Shown: positions 41,309 through 49,025 of the stretch, in pieces
How the letters are laid out: each line of letters opens with the position of its first letter
Numbering within the stretch: position 1 is the stretch's first letter
Origin: an uncultured Flammeovirgaceae bacterium
Lineage (GTDB): Bacteria; Bacteroidota; Bacteroidia; Cytophagales; MED-G16
Reading direction: 5' to 3'
NCBI GenBank assembly: GCA_913052485.1
Contig: CAJXDN010000004.1
Location: forward strand, 1-64,000
DNA: 64,000 nucleotides
The notes under the pieces: model-generated
What the model saw: the letters and a program-made list of their open reading frames with translations, nothing else
What the model was told of the DNA's origin: nothing
Database searches by the model: none
Made by a program: the position numbers and the translations under genes

Positions 41309-41827
41309 CTAATCTTTTGACAATAAGAAAGTACCCCTAATTTGACTGTTCCATCCTCCTCCTTGAGCAAAAAATTCTCCAGTTAGGACATATGGGTCTG
41401 ATCTGAATCTTGCCTCGTGGAATTTTGTACCAGGCCTCCATCTGACACTTGGCCAGCTATTACATGGATTTCTCCATCCAGAGCCTGTACCTTCACAATC
41501 GGTATATTCACCACCATTGACCTCAAAAGAAGTTTCCATAAATTCAACCCAACCATACTTATCTATTGTTCCTGAAACAACAAATGTAGTATTTGATTCA
41601 TCAAATGCACTTATTCCTTGGAATGAACATCCATTTGAGGAAATTATTGATAAAGTCATATTATGTTTTGTTCCACTTGCAGCTGAACTTGTAAAATCGT
41701 TTCTTCCTTTCCATGTACCTATCATTTGTTTTGATGCGTCAGAGCAGTCTATTGTATCTTCAGGTTCTTGGCACCTATATGTACTACTTGCAAGGAGAAT
41801 AAAAACAAAATGAGCGAATAATTTCAT
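41309..41827 (-). CDS. Small secreted cysteine-containing protein of unknown function
   Basis: Signal peptide MKLFAHFVFILLASSTYRC; 172 aa with several Cys and Gly/Trp-rich beta pattern; stop directly abuts the nucleotidyltransferase start. Confidence 0.6.
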   Translation of the reverse strand: MKLFAHFVFILLASSTYRCQEPEDTIDCSDASKQMIGTWKGRNDFTSSAASGTKHNMTLSIISSNGCSFQGISAFDESNTTFVVSGTIDKYGWVEFMETSFEVNGGEYTDCEGTGSGWRNPCNSWPSVRWRPGTKFHEARFRSDPYVLTGEFFAQGGGWNSQIRGTFLLSKD

Positions 41828-41955
41828 GCTGTAAAGATAATTTAATTGAAATTTAAAATCAATTTAATATACGAAGTTGTATTATTATAGTTATAAAACT
41901 TGAATGTTATTATTTATGAGATTCGATAATATTAATTGTTATATTTAAGACAGTT

Positions 41956-43734
41956 ATGCAAATTTCAAATTTAGACTGGTTAATAATATTATTATTCTTA
42001 TCATCATTTATTTTTATTGGTCTACTTAATACCAAAAAATCAGGTGAGAGTAGTAAAGAGTTTTTCTTATCTGGAAGGAAAATGCCATGGTGGTTATTAG
42101 GGATATCTATGGTTGCTACCACATTTTCAGCTGACACGCCAAACCTTGTCACTAATATTGTCCGAGTTGATGGAATATCCGGAAATTGGCAATGGTGGGC
42201 CTTTTTAATTACTGGGATGATGACTGTTTTTTTTTATGCGAAATTATGGAGAAGATCTGAAGTACTGACAGATTTAGAATTTTATGAGTTAAGATATTCT
42301 GGAAGAGAGGCAAAGTTTTTGAGGGCATTCAGATCAATTTACCTTGGTGTTTTCTTCAATGTTATGATTATGGCAACTGTCTGCCTTGCCGGAATTAAAA
42401 TTGGAGGAATTTTATTAGGGCTTTCTCCTTTTGAGTGTGTATTTTATTCTTCTTTAATTACAGTTACTTACAGTTCATTAGGAGGGTTAAGGAGTGTAAT
42501 TATAACAGATTTAATTCAATTTTTTGTGGCAATGGTTGGATCCATTTGGGCTTGCATATATATTTTAAATATAGATGACATTGGGGGGTTAGATAATTTA
42601 ATTATTCATGAGAATATAAGAGATAAACTGAGTTTTTTCCCAGATACAGACAATTATGAAAATTTAGTTACATTGTTTATTATACCAATCGCAGTACAGT
42701 GGTGGGCTGTCTGGTATCCTGGTGCGGAACCTGGCGGTGGAGGATATATTGCTCAAAGGATGTTATCTGCAAAAGATGAGAAAAATGCTGTATTTGCTAC
42801 TTTACTATTTAATGTAGCTCACTATGCAATAAGACCGTGGCCCTGGATAATAATTGCACTCTCTTCTTTAGTTATATATCCATCTCTGGCAGATATTTCT
42901 AATGCATTTCCAGGTATTGATAAATCAATAATCGGTAATGACATAGCCTATCCTGCAATGTTATCATTTCTTCCCTCTGGTCTCTTAGGGCTGGTTTTAG
43001 CTTCTTTAGTAGCCGCATTCATGAGTACTATATCTAGTCATTTAAACTGGGGAGCCTCATACATTTCAATAGACTTTTACAAAAGGTTTATAAAAGTTGA
43101 TGCATCAGAAAAAGAGGTTGTTCTGGTTGGAAGAATATCTACTGTTTTGCTGATGTTTCTTGCTGGCGTGATAGCACTTGAGTTATCTGACGCACTTAAC
43201 GCCTTCCAGATTTTACTCCAAATAGGTGCAGGAACTGGATCTATATTTTTACTCAGATGGTTCTGGTGGAGAGTTAATGCTTACAGTGAAATTACAGGGA
43301 TGATAGTTTCATTTCTAATAGCAATTTACTTTCAGTGGTTTCACAACGAATTAACAGGTATTGATTTGTTATCTCACGAAAAATTATTATGGAGTATCTC
43401 TCTGACTACTTTATCTTGGATTTTTGTTACGTTTTTAACAAAGCCAACTGATAATAAAGTTTTAATAAAATTTTATAATAAAATTAAACCCTACGGTATT
43501 GGATGGGATGGTTTTAGAAAAATAAATAACATTAAAAATTTTACAAAATCTCATAACTCCCCAATTAATGATTTATATCTTATGTTTTTAGGTATTTTGG
43601 CTGTTTATTTCTTTTTATTTGGGTTAGGGTATATACTATTAAATAATATTTTTACTGGGTCAATAATGATAATAATCTCTTTAATTTCATCAATTTTTGC
43701 AAATATTATTATGAAAAATAGTCTGAAAAACTAA
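41956..43734 (+). CDS. Sodium:solute symporter (SSS family)
   Basis: 592 aa; GESSKEFFLSGRKMPWWLLGISMVATTFSADTPNLVTNIVR, YSSLGGLRSVIITDLIQFF, SLVAAFMSTISSHLNWGASYISIDFYKRF. Confidence 0.92.
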   Translation: MQISNLDWLIILLFLSSFIFIGLLNTKKSGESSKEFFLSGRKMPWWLLGISMVATTFSADTPNLVTNIVRVDGISGNWQWWAFLITGMMTVFFYAKLWRRSEVLTDLEFYELRYSGREAKFLRAFRSIYLGVFFNVMIMATVCLAGIKIGGILLGLSPFECVFYSSLITVTYSSLGGLRSVIITDLIQFFVAMVGSIWACIYILNIDDIGGLDNLIIHENIRDKLSFFPDTDNYENLVTLFIIPIAVQWWAVWYPGAEPGGGGYIAQRMLSAKDEKNAVFATLLFNVAHYAIRPWPWIIIALSSLVIYPSLADISNAFPGIDKSIIGNDIAYPAMLSFLPSGLLGLVLASLVAAFMSTISSHLNWGASYISIDFYKRFIKVDASEKEVVLVGRISTVLLMFLAGVIALELSDALNAFQILLQIGAGTGSIFLLRWFWWRVNAYSEITGMIVSFLIAIYFQWFHNELTGIDLLSHEKLLWSISLTTLSWIFVTFLTKPTDNKVLIKFYNKIKPYGIGWDGFRKINNIKNFTKSHNSPINDLYLMFLGILAVYFFLFGLGYILLNNIFTGSIMIIISLISSIFANIIMKNSLKN

Positions 43735-43856
43735 TATAATTCTGATTTATAAGACTTCCTCAAAATATATTAATAACAACCTTTTGACAAAAAGTCCGTA
43801 TATTACGTAATGCTTTTTATAGCATATTAATAATATTATTAACCAAACGATCAAAT

Positions 43857-44588
43857 ATGAATACGTTAAATTTTATTTTAGGAGCGAGTTTACAGCCGGG
43901 TGATTTTACTGGTTTTACTTTCTTCATAGGATCTGTTTCTATGTTAGCAGCTACTGTGTTCTTTTTAGTACAACACGGTCAGGTTGACAAGAAATTTAAA
44001 GATTCAATGCTTGTTGCAGCCTTAATTACTGGTATTGCAGCTGTACATTATTACTATATGAGAGATCAGTGGGCAGAAGGTCTTGGTTCACCAACTGAAC
44101 TGAGATATGTTGACTGGATCTTAACTGTACCTTTAATGGTTGTTGAGTTTGCATTACTTACAGGTGTAGGTATGAGAAAACTTTTCTGGGCATCAGTTGT
44201 TATGCTTGTTACTGGATACTTTGGTGAATCTGGAGTAACTGGTATTGGAGATGCGCAAGTTTGGGGATTTGTCTCAGGTCTTGCTTATTTCTATATGGCA
44301 TACGAAGTTGGATGTCTATCAATTTTTGGACTAGGTAATGGTGGTGATGTAGGAAATGCTTTAGCAAATGCTAAGGGTAAAATTCCTGCTGCTGGTAGAA
44401 TGTTACAATGGTTTGTCTTAGTAGGTTGGTCAATATATCCTTTAGGTTATATGATCGGAACTGCTGACGGAATGTGGTACGCAGGTGCTGCTGGACTTCC
44501 TTTAGACATGGATATTGTATACAATATCGGTGATGCTATCAACAAAATTGGATTCGGTATGGCTGTATGGTCAGCTGCTAGAGACTAA
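43857..44588 (+). CDS. Proteorhodopsin, predicted proton pump, Met at the spectral tuning position (green-type)
   Basis: RYVDWILTVPLMVVEF gives proton acceptor D, T and carboxyl donor E (DTE type) and Met at the position-105 equivalent; GIAAVHYYYMRDQW conserved His; retinal lysine in YNIGDAINKIGFGMAVW; 7 TM. Confidence 0.98.
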   Translation: MNTLNFILGASLQPGDFTGFTFFIGSVSMLAATVFFLVQHGQVDKKFKDSMLVAALITGIAAVHYYYMRDQWAEGLGSPTELRYVDWILTVPLMVVEFALLTGVGMRKLFWASVVMLVTGYFGESGVTGIGDAQVWGFVSGLAYFYMAYEVGCLSIFGLGNGGDVGNALANAKGKIPAAGRMLQWFVLVGWSIYPLGYMIGTADGMWYAGAAGLPLDMDIVYNIGDAINKIGFGMAVWSAARD

Positions 44589-44609
44589 TTTTATTAGCTA
44601 ATTATAAAT

Positions 44610-44639
44610 AAAGGTGAGGTTTTCCTCACCTTTTTTTTT
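44610..44639 (+). terminator. Rho-independent terminator between proteorhodopsin and blh
   Basis: Perfect 10-bp stem AAAGGTGAGG-TTTT-CCTCACCTTT followed by TTTTTT. Confidence 0.93.
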
Positions 44640-44650
44640 ATATTAAACCT

Positions 44651-45526
44651 ATGATCTCAACCAATCAAGGTCTAGTTACATCTAAGATCGTAGGTTTAAT
44701 TTTTTCACTATCACTAATTTTCTTTAATATAGGTGATACATACTCAAGCATAATTTTTATTTCAATAATGTTATCAATAGGAATTCCACACGGTTCGGTA
44801 GACCATATTATAGCATTTGTAAATCCAAAATCTAGGAGATTTAGTAGTAAGCTAAGTTTCTTTTCAATATACATTGCATTAATTATTTTCAATATCTTCA
44901 TCTGGGTATTATCTCCCTTTCTTGGCCTATTCTCATTCCTATTAATATCGTGTTATCATTTCGGTGAAACTCAGGTAATTGGATATCATTCAACAGATAA
45001 TCAATTACTTAACTTTGTGATAGGTGCAAATATTTTACTCTCACTATTTCTTAATAATATTTTTGAGTTACAGGAGATTTTAATTGAATTCAAATTTTTT
45101 AGTGATATAGATTTATCTTCTTATGAAAATATATTTTTTCTATTGATTTCGGTTGCAGTTCTTATGATGTCCGTTCTCTACTTTGACATTAAAAGAAAAG
45201 TACCTCTGTACGCTGAGCTATCAATATTATATTTAATTTTTTATCATACTGATATACTTACCTCATTTTCTATATTTTTTGGGTTTTCACACTCATTACC
45301 AATGCTTTTAATGGAGTATAATGAGTTGAAAGAAGATAGTTTTTTAAAATTTTATTTAAAAACACTCCCTTTTACTATATTGTCAGTGGTTTTTGGCTTT
45401 ATTCTATTTTATTTTAATGATAGCTTACTAACTACAGAAAATCTCATTTTATTTGTTTTTATTGTTATATCAAGTCTCACACTTCCTCATGTATTTATAA
45501 TGAAGGATTTTGTTAATGATAAATAG
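44651..45526 (+). CDS. blh: Brp/Blh family beta-carotene 15,15'-dioxygenase (retinal synthesis)
   Basis: Multi-TM; SIGIPHGSVDHIIAF, LISCYHFGETQ, FFGFSHSLPML; directly downstream of proteorhodopsin. Confidence 0.95.
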   Translation: MISTNQGLVTSKIVGLIFSLSLIFFNIGDTYSSIIFISIMLSIGIPHGSVDHIIAFVNPKSRRFSSKLSFFSIYIALIIFNIFIWVLSPFLGLFSFLLISCYHFGETQVIGYHSTDNQLLNFVIGANILLSLFLNNIFELQEILIEFKFFSDIDLSSYENIFFLLISVAVLMMSVLYFDIKRKVPLYAELSILYLIFYHTDILTSFSIFFGFSHSLPMLLMEYNELKEDSFLKFYLKTLPFTILSVVFGFILFYFNDSLLTTENLILFVFIVISSLTLPHVFIMKDFVNDK

Positions 45527-45528
45527 TT

Positions 45529-46245
45529 ATGGACACAAATTATGTTATCACTTTCATGTCAAAGGAGTGGATAATAGCAAATTCTATATCATTTCTTTAT
45601 ATATTTCTTTGTCTATATATAGGTAAATATTTAACCAAACAAAATGCAAAAACATTTGCAAAGATTTTTGTGTGTATTTTCATATTTTCTTACATTATAT
45701 ATCATATAATACATATTGTTGATGGGACATGGTATCTAAATAAAAGACTCCCTTTCCATCTTTGTGGTTTTTCATCAGTAATATCTTGTTTTATTCTATT
45801 TATCGATAGGAAACAGATCTGGTTTGAGTTTTTATTTTATGCTGGAGTGCTTGGAGGATTAAATGCACTTCTTACTCCAGTAATAGATGATTATACAGGT
45901 ACTACTTTCTTTTACTTAGAATATTTTTACAGTCATACATCTATAATTATACTTCCACTCTTTATGTTTTATTACATGGACATGCGACTGAGCAGATACT
46001 CATGGTTAAGAGCCTTTCTTATCATTAATTTATTGTTACTCATCATAATGCCTATTGATTTTATGATCGACGCAAATTATATGTATCTAAAGGAGCCACC
46101 TCCATTAGATCATCCACTTATTTCTGGTGAGTGGCCCTACTATTTAATTAATTTAGAGTTTATTGTCCTATTCCTTTTATATTTAACATATTATATATTT
46201 AATTCAACTATTTTGAGGAACAAATTAAAAAAATCAACGTTTTAA
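45529..46245 (+). CDS. YwaF/TIGR02206-like integral membrane protein
   Basis: HIVDGTWYLNKRLPFHLCGFSSVISCFILF, YAGVLGGLNALLTPVI, IDANYMYLKEPP, SGEWPYYLINLEF pattern; multi-TM. Confidence 0.8.
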   Translation: MDTNYVITFMSKEWIIANSISFLYIFLCLYIGKYLTKQNAKTFAKIFVCIFIFSYIIYHIIHIVDGTWYLNKRLPFHLCGFSSVISCFILFIDRKQIWFEFLFYAGVLGGLNALLTPVIDDYTGTTFFYLEYFYSHTSIIILPLFMFYYMDMRLSRYSWLRAFLIINLLLLIIMPIDFMIDANYMYLKEPPPLDHPLISGEWPYYLINLEFIVLFLLYLTYYIFNSTILRNKLKKSTF

Positions 46246-46249
46246 TAAA

Positions 46250-47308
46250 ATGAATTTTGGATTTCTAAAAGATAGTGAGGCACGAGTATCTATTTCTCCT
46301 TCAACTTCTGAAAAATTTATAAAACTTGGTCATAAAGTTTCTATAGAGAGGGGTGCAGGTTTACTCTCTGGATTTCCTGATTCCGATTATGAAGGTGTAG
46401 CTTTCTCTTCAAGAAAAGACTTAATTAGAAACTGTGATATATTATTATCAGTCAACTCATCGAGTTATGGTGATCTGAGCTCTTATAAAGGAAAAATACT
46501 TATCTCTAATTTTAGTGTTGAACCTGATAGAAACAAAATAAAAAAAGAATTGGAGAAGCATAAAATTATTGCATATGACTTATCTATGATACCAAGAACT
46601 ACCATTGCACAGAGTATGGATATTCTATCATCTATGGCTGGATTATCTGGATATAAATCTATAATTAAGGCTGCTGAGTTATTACCTAAAATATTTCCGA
46701 TGACAATTACAGCAGCCGGTAGTATTAAACCTGTTAAAGTTGTAGTCTTAGGAGCTGGGGTCGCTGGATTACAAGCTATTGCTACGGCAAAGAGATTAGG
46801 AGCAATTGTCGAAGCATCTGACCCTCGCAAGGCAGCAAAGGAAGAAGTTCTTAGTCTGGGAGCAAAATTTATAGACGTTGAGGGAGCTGTTGAAGATTCC
46901 TCAGCTGGAGGATACGCTGTCAAGCAATCAAAAGAATATCTTGCAAAACAGAAAGAGGAGGTGTCTAAACGACTAATACAAGCTGATGTTGTCGTAACTA
47001 CTGCCCAGGTTTTTGGGGCGAAATCTCCAATTTTAATTCCCAAATCAATTGTTGATAATATGAGTCCTGGATCGGTCATAATTGATCTGGCTTCATCCAC
47101 TGGTGGTAATTGTGAGTTAACTCAGGACTCTGAGGTAATTGAGCATAATGGAATAAAAATTGTTGGTAATTCTTATTTGTCATCAGAATTATCTCATGAC
47201 GCAAGTAATCTTTACTCAAATAATGTTTACAATTTCATTGATTACATTATCAAGGAAAATAAATTTATTGGTGATGAGGATGATATTTTAAGTAGCTGTA
47301 AAATTTAA
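46250..47308 (+). CDS. pntA: NAD(P) transhydrogenase subunit alpha part 1 (NAD-binding)
   Basis: SARVSISPSTSEKFIKLGHKVSIERGAG; VKVVVLGAGVAGLQAIATAKRLGAIVEASDPR; GSVIIDLASSTGGNCELT. Confidence 0.95.
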   Translation: MNFGFLKDSEARVSISPSTSEKFIKLGHKVSIERGAGLLSGFPDSDYEGVAFSSRKDLIRNCDILLSVNSSSYGDLSSYKGKILISNFSVEPDRNKIKKELEKHKIIAYDLSMIPRTTIAQSMDILSSMAGLSGYKSIIKAAELLPKIFPMTITAAGSIKPVKVVVLGAGVAGLQAIATAKRLGAIVEASDPRKAAKEEVLSLGAKFIDVEGAVEDSSAGGYAVKQSKEYLAKQKEEVSKRLIQADVVVTTAQVFGAKSPILIPKSIVDNMSPGSVIIDLASSTGGNCELTQDSEVIEHNGIKIVGNSYLSSELSHDASNLYSNNVYNFIDYIIKENKFIGDEDDILSSCKI

Positions 47309-47312
47309 TTTT

Positions 47313-47627
47313 ATGAATGAACTATTAAATTTTTTGTTTGAAAATGAGGTGTTGATTTATCTATTACTTTTCACTATACTGTTAGGATTTGAAGTGATAT
47401 CAAAAGTTCCCTCAGTCTTGCATACACCTCTAATGTCTGGTGCCAACGCAATAAGTGGAATTGTAATACTCGGAGCTATCATTTTAATAAGAACAACCGA
47501 ATCAGATAATTATATTACTCTAATTCTGGCAAGTACTGCACTATTTGTTGGTTCAATTAATGTATTTGGTGGCTTTTTTGTCACAAATAGAATGCTTGAG
47601 ATGTTTAATAAGAAGAAAAGAGGTTAA
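47313..47627 (+). CDS. NAD(P) transhydrogenase subunit alpha part 2 (membrane)
   Basis: 104 aa; GFEVISKVPSVLHTPLMSGANAISGIVILGAII, NVFGGFFVTNRMLEMF. Confidence 0.95.
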   Translation: MNELLNFLFENEVLIYLLLFTILLGFEVISKVPSVLHTPLMSGANAISGIVILGAIILIRTTESDNYITLILASTALFVGSINVFGGFFVTNRMLEMFNKKKRG

Positions 47628-49003
47628 TGGACAAGTTTTTATTTCTACTTTCCGCATTTTTATTAGTCTGGGGTCTAAGGCTTCAAAGTGATCCTGCATC
47701 TGCAAGTAAAGGTAATAAGTTAGCATCTGTAGGTATGATAACTGCAATATTTTCTGCAGTAATAATGCCTTTAGAAAATAGCTTCTCCAATTTAATATGG
47801 ATATTGGCTCCGTTGTCCCTTTCTGGGGTAATTGGGTATTTAATTGCAAAAAATATAAAGATGACCTCAATGCCGCAAATGGTCTCAATTTTTAATGGTC
47901 TTGGAGGTTTAAGTGCTGTACTATTATCATTTGCAGAAATTAATAAATGGATTATTTACCCTGAAACTTATCAGTTGACTGTTGTTATAGTACTGATATT
48001 AAGCTTATTTATTGGTTCTGTAGCGTTTACCGGTAGTTTATTAGCATTTGCTAAGTTAGATGGCTACAGGTGGTCTGAAAAGCTTTCCCTTCCTTTCCAG
48101 CATATCTTCAATTTAATATTGATATCAGTAATAGTTGGGTTGTCTTACTTATTTATTACCAGTCCAGATATTTCATTATTATACATAATTATTATTTTGT
48201 CATTTGTCTATGGTATATTTTTTGTAGCTCCAATTGGTGGCGCAGATATGCCTGTTGTCATTTCACTCTTAAATTCATTTACAGGAATCACAGCAGCTCT
48301 TACAGGAATAATTTTTGGTAATATAGTCATGCTTCTTGGAGGAATACTAGTTGGTGCAGCTGGAACTATTCTAACTGTGTTGATGTGTAATGCAATGAAT
48401 AGGTCTCTCCTCAATGTAATAATAGGTGGTTTTTCGTCAAATAATTCATCGAAAAAGGGAAAGGATCAAGGAGAAATTAAGGAAGTTTCTGATTCTGATT
48501 TTGCTGTACAGCTATTCTATTCTAGTAAAGTCATCATAATACCTGGTTATGGGTTAGCTGTTGCTCAGGCTCAGAAGTTATGTAAAGAAATTCAAGAGAT
48601 TTTGGAGACAAATGATGTTGAGATTAAATACGCTATTCATCCTGTTGCTGGAAGGATGCCTGGTCATATGAATGTGCTACTTGCAGAAGCCGATGTTGAT
48701 TATTCGAAGTTGATTGAGTTAGAGCAAGCTAACGAAGAATTTAAATCAACAGACGTTGCAGTAATAATTGGTGCAAATGATGTCGTTAATCCCGATGCTA
48801 TAGACGATTCTACAAGTCCTTTATATGGAATGCCTATCCTCAAAGTTTGGGAGTCAACATCAACCGTTGTTCTAAAAAGAAGTATGTCAGCTGGATACGC
48901 TGGGGTACAAAATCCATTATTTTTCAAGAAAAATAATCAAATGTATTTTGGAGATGCAAAGGAAAGTCTACAAAGATTATCATCTGAGCTTAAAAATCTA
49001 TAA
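47627..49003 (+). CDS. pntB: NAD(P) transhydrogenase subunit beta
   Basis: MPQMVSIFNGLGGLSAVLL, GSVAFTGSLLAFAKL, GGADMPVVISLLNSFTGITAALTG, IIPGYGLAVAQAQ, YAIHPVAGRMPGHMNVLLAEADV, IIGANDVVNPDA. Confidence 0.97.
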   Translation: MDKFLFLLSAFLLVWGLRLQSDPASASKGNKLASVGMITAIFSAVIMPLENSFSNLIWILAPLSLSGVIGYLIAKNIKMTSMPQMVSIFNGLGGLSAVLLSFAEINKWIIYPETYQLTVVIVLILSLFIGSVAFTGSLLAFAKLDGYRWSEKLSLPFQHIFNLILISVIVGLSYLFITSPDISLLYIIIILSFVYGIFFVAPIGGADMPVVISLLNSFTGITAALTGIIFGNIVMLLGGILVGAAGTILTVLMCNAMNRSLLNVIIGGFSSNNSSKKGKDQGEIKEVSDSDFAVQLFYSSKVIIIPGYGLAVAQAQKLCKEIQEILETNDVEIKYAIHPVAGRMPGHMNVLLAEADVDYSKLIELEQANEEFKSTDVAVIIGANDVVNPDAIDDSTSPLYGMPILKVWESTSTVVLKRSMSAGYAGVQNPLFFKKNNQMYFGDAKESLQRLSSELKNL

Positions 49004-49025
49004 ATTTTTTTTTTAAATTGAATCC

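Noticed and set aside
41910-42152. 80-aa minus-strand ORF overlapping the SSS symporter 5' end
   Set aside because: Mostly antisense to a confident CDS, no recognisable motif
46483-47100. 205-aa minus-strand ORF opposite pntA
   Set aside because: Complete antisense overlap with a strongly recognised gene; low-complexity composition typical of shadow ORFs
49005-49025. T-rich stretch between pntB and the sulfatase considered as a terminator
   Set aside because: No adjacent GC-rich hairpin; poly-T alone is common in this AT-rich sequence
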